From Paralvinella palmiformis (taxonomy: Eukaryota; Annelida; Polychaeta; Terebellida; Alvinellidae), in contig JAODUP010000308.1 of assembly GCA_025642065.1 (NCBI GenBank), forward strand, positions 186,001 to 250,000: 64,000 bases of DNA. The letters are read 5' to 3'. Below the pieces are notes generated by a model. That model made no database searches. It was not told the origin of the DNA and saw nothing but the letters and a program-made list of their open reading frames with translations. Positions 22,440 to 32,290 of this stretch are shown here, piece after piece (position 1 is the stretch's first letter; every line of letters starts with the position of its first letter). Made by a program: the position numbers and the translations under genes.

Positions 22440-22550
22440 TTCGGGAAGTGCTCGCCACTATCGGGATCCAGCGCATGCGCATCGAGTGCCCGAACCTATA
22501 GTACCAGCAAACACGGTTCAAATGCTCGGCTACGCAACCATTTCGTTTTT
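22440..22550. repeat. second copy of the CTCGG..CAGCAAACAC repeat
   Basis: Contains TACCAGCAAACACGGTTCAA then ATGCTCGGCTACG, preceded by TCGGGATCCAGCGCATGCGC. It is related to 22100-22280 (inverted) and 41572-41735 (direct). Confidence 0.5.
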
Positions 22551-24074
22551 TAAATGTTATTAGGGATGTCTGTTTCTTGCCTATGAACTTACTTAATATA
22601 ATGTGGTTCATAATGAACTATAGTTTTGTGCATGTACAAATTCATGGTAATGTTGTTGAAACTGGCCAGTCAAAATCAGCGCCTGAAACGGCAGTTTATG
22701 CCAAGATGATAACTATATAGTCATTTAAAGGATGTCTTCTCCATGCCTCCGAGGTCTTCGATGGTTCAAACATTTTAACAACATTGAGGTTGCCTTTTTT
22801 TATTTTTCACCAGTTGAAAACAACCTAATATGGGATATATATGTACGTTTCTAATAAATTCTGTTACTTTTAAAATTATCTGCTATATTTTAAATTCACT
22901 AATACCAAAACATTACACCCACGATAATTGGCAGTGTTATTATTTTTATTATTATTTCTATTTTAATTAAAAATGCAGAATAAATCTAAGATCTTAGAAA
23001 CGTTGTTAAATATGAGGCAATTATTTTATATGAGATTCTCATGTTAGTATGTTGATTATTTGTCCAAGTTTGAATTTTGGCATATAAATGTGGAATTGCA
23101 GGATAGGATGTAATAGTTGCTGCTGTATAGATACCAAAATTTAAATTACTATCGCTCAAAAGGGCACTTCCTCAGCACAATTGCGAGTAGACTGCATTTT
23201 ATATCTCAATCTAACTTATGATTGAAATTCCAGTATAGTCTCTCTCTGCAGAATGTTTTAATTGATCATCTTGATCATTCCTTTGGTCAGTCAGTTGTTC
23301 CTCGGATATGAACAAATGGCAAGATATTGAATCTGGTCCAAAGTTGTCATATTTCATTATAATTTGGAACATGGACTGTAAGATTGTACAGAAGTTATGA
23401 TTTAGGTTAAATAAATTAGATTACTATTTGATAAATCTCTGCAACCCATACAGTATATATATAATTGATCTGGAACTCCCACAAGACACCATTCGTGAGT
23501 TTGAATGACTGATATGATTAGTTACCTAAAGCTTTGTGAAGCTGCAAAATTTTACTTTTGTTTTATACATACAGAATAGTTAGTACACAAAAGAAGATGG
23601 TGAAATGCACAGATGCTCACGAAGTAAGAAGACGAATGTCTTTAAGAGCAGCACCAAAGAAGAGGCATATCTTGGTTCACGAAACCAATAGATGTAAATA
23701 TCTATAGGTTAGAGCTATTCTGTTTTCTCATGTCATAATTTTGTATACATTCTATTCATTTAGCAGTTTACCTATAAAGTATTATTTTGAAATTATATTT
23801 TTTTAATATTTATTAATATACAGGTGATATAATTCTTTTAATGAACAGTCTATTCAGAAACAGTTTGGCAATAGCTATACAAGCAGCAACAAAACAACAG
23901 TAAGCTAGATTTAGTAAGCTATACAAATTTCAGTTTCATTTCCTGCCATTTTATATTTTAATGTAAATAATCACTAGGTGGTGCCAGATTTACTGGCACC
24001 ATCATACCTATATCATTGTAGTAGATAATAAAGGGTTTAACTCTCAATGTTAAATGGAGTTTTTTTTGTTATTT
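22551..24074. other. non-coding; no supported gene
   Basis: A short frame at about 23597 (MVKCTDAHE then GTAAGA) after ATACAG could be a tiny exon, but nothing supports it. No shared repeat was recognised. Confidence 0.4.
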
Positions 24075-24220
24075 CACCTGAGTGCTGGTCACAGTCGGGA
24101 CTTACTGCTGAGAAACAACACCCTGAGAAACACATCCCACAAACACAAGTATAAGGTGGATTCAAATCCACAACTTGCAGGCTTGGAACACAATGCTCTA
24201 ATGACTGCGCTGTTAGAACA
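24075..24220 (-). mobile_element. tRNA-derived SINE-like element (divergent)
   Basis: On the minus strand CTAACAGCGCAGTCATTAGA (A-box-like region), then GTGGATTTGAATCCACC (B box), then TTATACTTGTGTTTGTGGGA. This has the order of a tRNA-like head followed by a body. It belongs to none of the families with several copies here; the 3' limit is uncertain. Confidence 0.5.
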
Positions 24221-24408
24221 GTGTAAACTTTAACAGTAAATTAACCCTCGTTCTTGTATTGTTTTTGTATTCTTCTTTGATTCCAATAATTAAGAACTTA
24301 GCATTCCTGTGTAAATGATATTAGCATATTATATAGAAATTATAATTTAGTTTAAATAAATTAGATAAGATTACTATTTATAAATCACCGCACCTCATAC
24401 ACTCCCGT

Positions 24409-24510
24409 ATATACTCGTGTAATAAGCCGCACTCGTTTATAAGACGCACCAGATTTTAGGACCAATAAACCCCCTGGAGTCGAACCCACGTATAAGACGC
24501 ACTAAAATCA
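24409..24510. repeat. repeated TATAAGACGCAC motif, DNA-transposon-like
   Basis: TAATAAGCCGCACTCG, TATAAGACGCACCAG and TATAAGACGCACTAAA occur within 100 bases. Clusters of A-T-A-A-G-(A/C)-C-G-C-A-C are typical of the subterminal parts of some DNA transposons. I could not find a matching other end, so the family is left open. Confidence 0.45.
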
Positions 24511-24518
24511 GCATCTGT

Positions 24519-24931
24519 TGTAGCCGTTCATGTGTCATCATGTCATCCATCATACATCTCGTCAGAGTCAGATTATTTGCTGTAATCGCTTTCCTTTGAT
24601 GTGGTTTCTATGGTCATTCTTTGCGTGGCTCATTTACCGTTCCGTTCAATTACACACGCTCATACAGTTCGATAGTAATGACACTTCTTAGACTTAGATA
24701 GACCAATTATATACATTCCAAAAATAACATCTGCCTCTAGATCTAATAGTTTATGGAGGAGGCCGTATTGGTCATAGTGCGGCCGTTTTCGTACCGCTTA
24801 TATTGTGTATCCAGAACGTTACGAGTAATTGATAACTATACACTGATGATGGGACACGTTATGATCATGTACTGAATCGGAAATAAGGAGTTACAAATGG
24901 CGACGTAAGTGTGTTCTTCACGTTTATGACA
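24519..24931 (+). repeat. putative 5' LTR of the gypsy element
   Basis: The right edge is well supported: it ends ...TGACA directly before a primer-binding site (24932). The left edge at TGTAGCC is a guess based only on the TG rule. No second LTR copy is found downstream of the element, so identity between LTRs cannot be tested. Confidence 0.45.
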
Positions 24932-24944
24932 TGGTGGCAGCGGT
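24932..24944 (+). other. primer-binding site, tRNA-Leu type
   Basis: TGGTGGCAGCGGT directly after an LTR end CA. It is complementary to the CCA-bearing 3' end of a common animal tRNA-Leu isoacceptor (acceptor strand ..ACCGCTGCCA plus CCA). This is where reverse transcription of the minus strand would start. Confidence 0.75.
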
Positions 24945-25035
24945 ATTGGGAAACACCCAAAGTAATCGTTCAATGAAATAAAACAGAACTAAGTGACAAC
25001 ACACTGTAATTCGGTCAGAAGAGAACGGCAACCCA

Positions 25036-25914
25036 ATGGCTAAGTTTCTGCCGATATCACCAATATCAGATTTCACTAAACCAAATTGGGTTGATGTGGA
25101 AGGCGCGATTTGCCAGATACAGACTGGCCACGAATTGAACAAGGATGATGAAGAGAAGAGGTACAAGTAAGTGCACTCGTATACTCCATGGGGCCAGAAG
25201 CCGAAGGCATAGTGAAGTCCTTCACATTCAACGATGGTGATGAACAGAAGTTCGCCCCAATGCTGGGCAAGTTCGATAATTACTTCACCCCCAGAACGAC
25301 CACCGTTCAAGAAAGAGCCATATTTAATTGTATGCCGGAAGGGTCGTCCGAGGCAGCTGAATCTTTCATCTGAAGATTATATGAACAAGCCGGAAACTGC
25401 AATTTCGGCGACGCCAAGGATGGATACATACGCTATCGTTTGCTGGTCGGGATTACCGACAAGGATCTCAGGATAGAGATCCAACGTAAGACGTTCACAT
25501 TAGAACAGTACATTGCAGAGGTACGACAATCAGAATCGGTGAAGGGGAATGTCGTATGCATGCAATCGCGATCGCCGAAAACGTGCAGGTCAAGGATATC
25601 GAAACGGCAACCGTCGACGTCGAGTTAGATCCGGTCGTGGTCGCGAACAACAGCCGTCGAGAGCCGACGAAAATGACAGTCCTTGTAACAAATGCAATCG
25701 TGTGCACGAACCAAGAAAATGCTATAAGTGTCATTGTAGAGGCCATTTCTCGCGAGCGGTTCGAGGCTGGGATAAGAAAACTGTGCGCAAAGTTCAAGGA
25801 GACTGGTCACGTGATAAAAAAGAATCGCATTTTCTTGGAACCATAAAGCACGTAAATGCCGCAGCAGATGAACCATGGGAGATTACGTTGAAGATAAATG
25901 ATACGCCAAATTGA
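25036..25914 (+). pseudogene. gypsy gag: capsid-like region and zinc knuckle
   Basis: ATG at 25036 opens MAKFLPISPISDFTKPN and stops at TAA after 44 codons. The next frame (from 25188) gives MGPEAEGIVKSFTFNDGDEQ and DNYFTPRTTTVQERAIFN, a capsid-region pattern common in gypsy gag proteins, continuing at 25440 with LVGITDKDLRIEIQRKTFTL. After another frame change (25549 on) a basic stretch leads into CNKCNRVHEPRKCYKCHCRG-HF, which is one and a half CCHC knuckles for RNA packaging. At least three frames are used and one internal TGA lies before the ERLYEQAGNC-like part. The protein once formed the particle shell; this copy cannot. Confidence 0.85.
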
Positions 25915-26160
25915 AATTCAAGATCGACTGCGGCGCTGACGTATCGGTGATTACAGAACGCCAATACAATGAATTACGAATTCGTCCAAAAATGAAGGAT
26001 GTTCACACAACCCTGAGAGTAGTGGGAAGTAAAATATCACGATGAACAGCACACAGTGGACATATATGTGGTGCCAAATTCTGATAACAATCTACTGAGT
26101 AGATAGATGTACATCTCCTGCGATGGAACTAATCCAGCTAAAAGTTTATTGACGAAAGCG
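25915..26160 (+). pseudogene. gypsy aspartic protease remnant
   Basis: FKIDCGADVSVITERQYNEL carries the retroviral-type protease active site; the usual D-(S/T)-G-A is D-C-G-A here, so the residue after the catalytic Asp is altered. Frame changes and stops follow after about 30 codons. It would have cut the gag-pol precursor. Confidence 0.75.
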
Positions 26161-26980
26161 TGTTTGGCGACATCGGGTTACTGAAGGGAGATCCTGTTCA
26201 CATACGGGTCAAGAATAATGTCACCCCGTATCATTTAAACACAGCGCGACGCATTCCTAACGCACTTACCCCCAAAGTGGAAAAAGAACTCGAGCGCATG
26301 GAATATTTGAACGTTATCATGAAGGTCGCCGAACCATCAGACAGACTGGTGCTCACCAATTGTGGTTACAGAAAAGAAATCGGGTGCAGCCAGGATATGC
26401 GTGGATCTAAGAGCGTTGAACAAGGGAATCGAGCGTGAGTGTTATACAATACCGACGTTGCAAGACGTCGCTACGAAACTTGCAGGCGGCAGATATTCTC
26501 GCCGCTAGACGCGTCCATCGGATACGATCAGATAATGCTACGTGATGACTCCATGAAGCTAACAACATTCATGACGCCAAAACGGGACGGTACTGTTTCC
26601 GTCGCCTATAGTTTGGCATAACATCGGCAAGTGAAAATGTCCAGCGTAAAATGACAGATCTGTTATGCGACCAGAAAGGAGTCGCCGTCTACCAGGATGA
26701 CGTAGTTATTGCTGGTTCAACCATGGAAGAACACGATAGACGTCTAAATGCAACACTCTGGGTGATTAAAGAAGCTGGACTAAATCTAAACAAAGCAAAG
26801 TGTGGTTTCAGACAGGAGTCATTGTTGTCATTAGGACATATGTTCAACAAGGACGACATGCGAGTCGATGCAGCCAAGGTCAAAGCCATACAAGACATGC
26901 CGGTGCCAACTGGCACAACTGAGCTACGTCGTGTGCTGGACATGGCATATTATCTAGGACAATACATACCAGGGTTGGCT
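26160..26980 (+). pseudogene. gypsy reverse transcriptase, broken
   Basis: The N-terminal part (26160-26438) has LLKGDPVHIRVKNNVTPYHL and KVEKELERMEYLNVIMKVAE. The fingers/palm continue at 26470 with GGRYFSPLDAS-like text and MKLTTFMTPKRDGTVSV (LPFG region damaged). The frame from 26651 has KMTDLLCDQKGVAVYQDDVV; Tyr-x-Asp-Asp is the catalytic box and is intact. The thumb/connection follows with GLNLNKAKCGF and LRRVLDMAYYLGQYIPGLA. Frame changes near 26340, 26430 and 26620 mean no full enzyme is made. Confidence 0.88.
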
Positions 26981-27079
26981 ACTGTAACAAAACCTATGAA
27001 TGACTTGTTACATAAAGATATGATGTGGATGTGGGGTCCCACACAGAAGCGATCGTTTGAGGATGTAAAGCGACTAATC

Positions 27080-27520
27080 ACAAGTGCACCTGTGCTACAA
27101 TATTACGACCCACATTTACCTGTGATCATTGCAGCAGATGCTAGCAGCTATGGCCTTGGTGGTGTAATATACCAGGTGAAGAGCGGCGAAAAACATCCCG
27201 TCGCATAGGCATCGCGTACACTAACGACAAGCGAGCAAAGATACGCGCAGGTTGAAAAAGAATGTCTGGGATCAGTTTGGGCTTGCGAGAAGTTCGAAAG
27301 ATACCTAATCGGTCTGGATAAATTCGCCATCTTGACCGATCATAAGCCGTTAGTCCCTCTTATCAACGATCGGGACTTATATAAAGTACCGTTGAGATGC
27401 CAACGTTTGTTGATGCGTTTAATGCGATTTAACCCAATAGCAGAGTATGTGCCAGGGAGTACACTACTGCAGGTCGCAGACACACTGTCACGTCACCCAG
27501 TGGACACGGCGACACCACAT
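27080..27520 (+). pseudogene. gypsy RNase H and connection
   Basis: VIIAADASSYGLGGVIYQV marks the start of the Ty3-type RNase H (first catalytic Asp present), then a TAG replaces one codon near 27206. EKECLGSVWACEKFERYL holds the second acidic residue. FAILTDHKPLVPLINDR holds the third (TDHKPL). MRFNPIAEYVPGSTLLQVAD then TLSRHP is the usual end of the domain (ADxLSR). One stop codon breaks an otherwise open frame, making this the best-kept part of pol. Confidence 0.88.
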
Positions 27521-27769
27521 GATATTCACCTGATGAACGAAATTGAGGCGTATTCCAAAAATGTCTGCAATACATGGCCAGTGACATGTGACAAATTGTC
27601 ACAATACAGGGATGACACCAGAGAAGATAATACGTTAAGCGGTGCTGTGTTGTACACCATACATGGGTGGACGAAACATAAGAGTGACATTCTGGAACAA
27701 TATAAACATTTGCATGACATCAGAATACACCTGTCAGTGGCCGACGGTTTGTTATTGTATGACAACAGG

Positions 27770-28830
27770 ATCGTCATACCGTTAGAGGCAAACGGAAGTA
27801 CTAGCGAAAATACATGCCGGTCATTTGGGCATTACCAAATGTCGTGAGCGAGCGTCAAGTAGTGTATGGTGGAAAGGCATGTGTAAGAAAATACATGCCG
27901 GTCATTTGGGCATTACCAAATGTCGTGAGCGAGCGTCGAGTAGTGTATGGTGGAAAGGCATGTGTAAGAAAATACATGCCGGTCATTTGGGCATTACCAA
28001 ATGTCGTGAGCGAGCGTCAAGTAGTGTATGGTGGAAAGGCATGTGTAAGAAAATACATGCCGGTCATTTGGGCATTACCAAATGTCGTGAGCGAGCGTCG
28101 AGTAGTGTATGGTGGAAAGGCATGTGTAAGAAAATACATGCCGGTCATTTGGGCATTACCATATGTCGTGAGCGAGCGTCGAGTAGTGTATGGTGGAAAG
28201 GCATGTGTAAGGATATCAGCCAAATGGTAGATAGCTGTTAACAATGTCAATCCAGCCGTCCCACTCAGAGCCTCTGATAACAACAGATTTACCGGGAGGA
28301 GCCTGGAAGCGCATTGCAGCCGATCTATGCATGTCAAAGGGACTTAACCATTTAGTGATAACTGATTACTACTCGCGTTATCTCGAAATTATTCACCTGA
28401 CAACGACAAGTAGCAGCCCGATAGTTCGAGCCTTTAGGAATGTATTCGCCCGATGGGGAATTCCGTAGGAGTGTGTGACCAACATTGGGCGACAATTTAG
28501 TGCAACAGAGTTTGCAGAGTTCTCACAGGAATACGGGTTCGCTAATCCACATAATCCCCATGGCAACGGTGCAGCGGAGAAAGCAGTGCAGTGCATGTAG
28601 CGAAGCGTATCATGGCACAGGAAGATCCATTCATGGCGTTGATGGTATATCGAGCAACGCCAGTCGCAGCAACAGGATATAGCCCGTCGAAACCAGTGAT
28701 GGATCGTACAACCTGCACGACAATGCCAACAATAAATCGTAATCTGGTACCACAATGGCCAGATCCTGAGAAGGTGAAAGAAAATGATGATCGAGCAAAA
28801 TCGGCATATAGATACTAATACAACAGGACC
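27770..28830 (+). pseudogene. gypsy integrase, broken, with repeat-expanded zinc domain
   Basis: After the expanded H2C2 region the catalytic core reads AADLCMSKGLNHLVITDYYS (first Asp present), then FRNVFARWGIP, a TAG, and CVTNIGRQFSATEF, where the canonical second Asp of the S/T-D-N-G box is replaced (T-N-I-G). The Glu is kept in NPHGNGAAEKAVQ. The tail continues in other frames (VAKRIMAQEDPFMALMVYRA, TPVAATGYSPSK). Loss of the second acidic residue, one stop and several frame changes make it dead. It joined element cDNA to host DNA when intact. Confidence 0.88.
27811..28209 (+). repeat. 5 x 81-bp in-frame tandem repeat in the integrase zinc domain
   Basis: Units start at 27811, 27892, 27973, 28054 and 28135, each exactly 81 bases (27 codons). 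In the integrase frame each unit encodes GHLGITKCRERASSSVWWKG and MCKKIHA, i.e. the second half of the H2C2 zinc-binding domain (the His-Cys pattern of HxGHxGxxKCxxR). Copies differ at almost no position: CGTCAAG in units 1 and 3, CGTCGAG in 2, 4 and 5, and ACCATATG for ACCAAATG in unit 5. The A-G-A-G pattern means a 162-bp dimer was copied. A single ancestral unit would restore a normal domain length, so the array is a recent expansion. It could also be an assembly effect. Confidence 0.95.
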
Positions 28831-29056
28831 ATTTATTCCTAATTATAGGAAGTATGCCCCTCCTTCAAAGTATGGAAAATACTTCGCGATAAGTTTGGAA
28901 GAAGTTTAATGGGAAGATAAATATTAGTTTAAATTGTAGTCATAAATATGCCATTAACTGTGATAGCGTTGCTGTGGTATACGAGAGATAATTAAGAATC
29001 TTAATGTATGAATGTTTTAATCCATTTCATTGAAGATATAGGTAGTTGTCAACTTA

Positions 29057-29603
29057 CAGGCATGAGGTCAAATACATTGGTGTTTTTATTTGAAAGTATA
29101 TAAATACTTTTTTTCAAGAATTTGAGATTACCATAAAGAAAAGTAGCTGTATTTAAATACTTTCACAAAGTATTTGATTTTTCAAATACATCTTCAAATA
29201 CATTAAAATACTTTTCTAAAATTATTTCATGTTTTGATCTGAATATTTTGTCACCAACATGATTAGTTTCAGGAAATAATTTGATCACTGAATTCCACAC
29301 ACAGAACCATGAAGGAATTGTCTTCTCTCTGTGATCATAAGGAATTGCAATTAATGATATCTTTGATGTTCCTGGGATGTAATCATTAAAAAAATCACAT
29401 ATTGATATGACAAATCTAGCTGATGCTGTGATGTTATGTAATGTGTGCATCAGAATAAAAAGCAAAGGAAAAACAATGAATTTGTTCTTTTCATTTGAAA
29501 AGTATTTGTATTTGAACTACATCCAAGAGACATTTATAAATGAACGTATTTGACCAAAAGAAAAGTATTTGTATTTAAATACATTTATTTGACCTCATAA
29601 CTG
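29057..29603. mobile_element. hAT-like MITE, family 3
   Basis: A 547-bp element with an exact 8-bp target duplication TCAACTTA (29049-29056 and 29604-29611). Ends are inverted: left CAGGCATGAGGTCAAATAC, right (reverse complement) CAGTTATGAGGTCAAATAA. Subterminal sequence on both sides is rich in AAGTATTTGTATTTAAATAC-type repeats, a pattern seen in hAT families of several animals. A minus-strand frame (29163-29465, 100 codons) inside shows no transposase motif I can name, so the element is taken as non-autonomous. Confidence 0.88.
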
Positions 29604-29611
29604 TCAACTTA

Positions 29612-30175
29612 CGACCTTGATTGGTTATGACCACCCAGTCGTAAGTTAATCTGGTTGTAATCAGCCTATGTTATAGTTATCTTACGTACATTATACAGTG
29701 TAATCATATTTTACTCATCTTTAAGTCGAACAGTAGTAAGTTGCTATCACACATAAAACGTGAGCAATTTTCAAAAGAAACTCTCATTTTTCAGAAACAC
29801 TCAAATCACTAATCTACATATATGGAGTGACATATAAGCAACCATTAATGCTTTAGTCATTGTAGATCAGTCAATCATATTTGCTTCAACAGTGTGCAGT
29901 ACGGTTGAATAAAACCAGCTTCTTGGAGGACCAAAAATACGAACAGTTCCACATTTTGCACATTGAGTAAGTGGGCACATGAAGGATTTCATGCTGAAGA
30001 TATGGAAATTAATCATCATCATCATGCTTCAGCATTTCTGCGTATGTAAATGTTTTCTCTAGCATTTGAATTTTTACACCGACCTTTAATGGAAAACATT
30101 GGATCATGAATATTGCTTGTTGTATGTGTTTTCTGTTGTATACTTTTGACTTTATGTAAATGTGTATTTTTACTG
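29612..30175. other. non-coding; nothing recognised
   Basis: AT-rich spacer between the MITE and the first exon-like piece of the decayed gene. It holds a short (ATC)n at about 30014-30026. Confidence 0.5.
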
Positions 30176-30303
30176 AGAAAAGACTCCCGAACTGGGTTAA
30201 GGAGAGACTAATAGAGCTCTACCAGACAAACAAGGATACGACAGAAGAAGAATCTTCTGATGATGGAGCTGAACGTAGATTCAGGATTGGAAAGAGGAAT
30301 CTG
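30176..30303 (+). pseudogene. exon-like piece 1 of a decayed repetitive gene
   Basis: Bounded by an acceptor-like TTTTTACTGAG and a donor-like CTGG/GTAATT. The frame reads EKRLPNWVKERLIELYQTNK then DTTEEESSDDGAERRFRIGK-RNLG: a helical charged start and an acidic linker. Its composition and frame fit an N-terminal exon of the gene whose later parts stand at 31190-32290. The assignment rests on order, strand and general character, not on a named domain. Confidence 0.4.
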
Positions 30304-30659
30304 GGTAATTAGCAATTTATTTGTGTGTATGACTGTATGCTACTTTGATACACCTTGAATGATAATATTTTTTGAATTATAGATCTTGATCCTGGTATTT
30401 TATTTAAATTATATGATCTGACTGAACACAAAACTCTGTATAATATGAATAAAGTGAATAATTATACTTTATCAGAACTTGTCTAGAGATAAATCAATTT
30501 CTATTAGCAAAATTTCAAAAAACAAAATTATTTTAGACAGTGTATTTTAAAGCTGTAAAATAAATGGATATAAACATTAATAATAGAAAAAAGTTTAAAG
30601 AAAATTTTGACAATTATTTATTAGATAAATTTATAGTAAAGTTATTTCACATGTAATTA

Positions 30660-31025
30660 AATTGTGCAGTATAAGGTTATCTATGGGTCATTCTGTTTCA
30701 AATCATCCAAAGGGTTAAACCCAATCATCTCGGATTTGTATGAAACTTGGTACACTCCTACAGCACCAAATCTGAAATTGTAGACCAATTGAACAAGTGG
30801 CATGGGAGATAGAACCCCCCAAATTTTGAGATTTTCAGCCAAAATGGGCATGGCCACCAACCTTTGAACTCTTGTATCTCAGGAACTATTGGGCAAATCT
30901 TCATGAAATTGGTATTGTTGGAATGTTGGGGTACACTGACCTTGCGAGTTTTGTTGTGATCTTGAAAATGACCATGTGGATCACGTGACCTCAAGATAAC
31001 ATTTCTTGAAATTGAATCTCCCACA
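30660..31025. other. intervening stretch of unknown nature
   Basis: Less AT-rich than its flanks, with GGGTCATTCTGTTTCAAATC near the start and repeated short runs such as AATTTTGAGATTTTCAG. The minus-strand 88-codon frame (30758-31024) has no known motif. It may be a further mobile element inserted in an intron of the decayed gene. No ends or target duplications were found. Confidence 0.35.
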
Positions 31026-31189
31026 TCTTAACTAAAAAATGTAAAATGTAAAAGTTTTAGGTGTAATCTTTTTAGTTTTGCCAGAATATAGATTTTTAAA
31101 TGCATCCTTGCGTGGATGATCTTGATTTTGTCACCCTTTACCATTGAAAGGACTATGAAAGAATTTGAAGCCACAAATAACCTTGTGAA

Positions 31190-32290
31190 CAAAGAGAATT
31201 CTAGGACTCTGTGATAAGAAACAGGGAAAGATTCTGTCAAATGAATTGAAGGAGGAAATAGTCAAATTTTATGAAAGTGACGAGAACAGTAGAATGTGTC
31301 CGGGAATGTAGGATACAGTGAGCATTCAGAACAAAGATGGTGAGGTTAAGCATCAGAAACTTCTAGTTCTCTCAAATTTACGTGAACTTTATGCTGCATG
31401 GAAAGAGGCAAGAAAATTAGATTCTCCATATTTGCTGCAATATGTACAAATTATTGTGTTCTAGGTGGAGCCACTTGAACACGTACTGTCTGTGTTTGTA
31501 AATATTACCAAAACTCTAAACTGATGGCTGAGAGATGTCTCAAGTCATCTGATAAAGCTCTGTGTTTGTTCAATTGAAAGTGAAAAGTGCACGATGGAGC
31601 ACTGTAAGGATTGTCCTAGTCAGGAGGGTCTGCTGGAATATCTGGATAACTGTGATGAGCTTTCCGACCATGAGGAAGATAGTGACCTTCAGTGGGCCAG
31701 TCCTGACAGAAGTAATTTAGTCACTATAACTGAGTCAAAGGCTGACTTTATTGACAACTTTTCAGATTAAGTTGTCAAGCTTACTCTGCATAGTTTCGCT
31801 GCCACAGCCCAAAGTTTCTACATGAAGGAGCTGAAGACCACCATGAGACTTCTGGATGATGTAATCCTGGAAGGTGATTTTGTGGAAAATTTCTCATACA
31901 TTGTTACATTGTTCGGGATGAGATTGAGAGTTTCCACTGGGAAAATAAACAGGATACCTTACATCCTTTTGTGGCATACTGCAGATTGGCTGATGGAACC
32001 CTCGAACACCGTAACATTTGTGTAGTGAGTGACACTAGGGAACACTGAACTGTAACTGTGTATGCTTTGTTGAGTATTGTTATTCCATACCTTCAGACTG
32101 AGCTTCCTCGTGTGAAAAAGATCAATTATTTTACTGACAGCTGAGATGGACAGTATAAAAATAAGAACGGTTTTGTCAGCTTGTGCCATTATGAAGAGGA
32201 CTTTGGGTTAGAAGGTGAATGGAACTTTTTGCAACAAGCCACAGCAAAAGTGCCTGTGATGGAATTGGGGAGGACAGTTAAGAGGTTGCT
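31190..32290 (+). pseudogene. decayed gene of a repetitive uncharacterised (transposon-like) family
   Basis: Plus-strand pieces in several frames run in one consistent order: KILSNELKEEIVKFYESDEN, LSNLRELYAAWKEARKLD, a Cys-rich part CTMEHCKDCPSQEGLLEYLD, then LQWASPDRSNLVTITESKAD-FIDNF, SFAATAQSFYMKELKTTM, VILEGDFVENFSYIVTLF, and in other frames KINYFTD-like, SADGQYKN-like (about 32130-32165) and EWNFFATSHSKSACDGIGG- (about 32215-32270). This set (ENFSY, a SDG..QYKN box, FFATSHSKxxCDGIGGxVKR) is a widespread family of uncharacterised proteins in many animals, often in large copy number. Stops and frame changes are frequent. At about 32290 it is cut in mid-motif by a LINE. Its biochemical role is unknown to me. 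Confidence 0.7.

Larger units (their letters stand above)
24519..28900 (+). mobile_element. Ty3/gypsy-type LTR retrotransposon, degenerate and 3'-truncated
   Basis: In order: putative LTR, tRNA-Leu type primer-binding site (24932), gag with zinc knuckles, aspartic protease, reverse transcriptase, RNase H and integrase. The RNase H-before-integrase order is the Ty3/gypsy one. At least six frame changes and several stops separate the blocks, so it is inactive. It lacks a recognisable 3' LTR and the end of the integrase tail fades by about 28900. Base composition is markedly less AT-rich than the flanks, consistent with an insertion. An 81-bp unit is repeated five times inside the integrase N-terminal zinc domain, which is unusual for such an element. 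Confidence 0.9.

Noticed and set aside
24924..25310. 128-codon minus-strand frame
   Set aside because: Antisense shadow of the gypsy gag region.
27814..28230. 138-codon frame with repeated MPVIWALPNVVSER
   Set aside because: It is the wrong-frame translation of the 81-bp array; since 81 is divisible by three every frame of the array stays open. The integrase frame (27825-28241) is the meaningful one.
28890..29060. 3' LTR of the gypsy element
   Set aside because: No stretch downstream of the integrase matches the putative 5' LTR (24519-24931).
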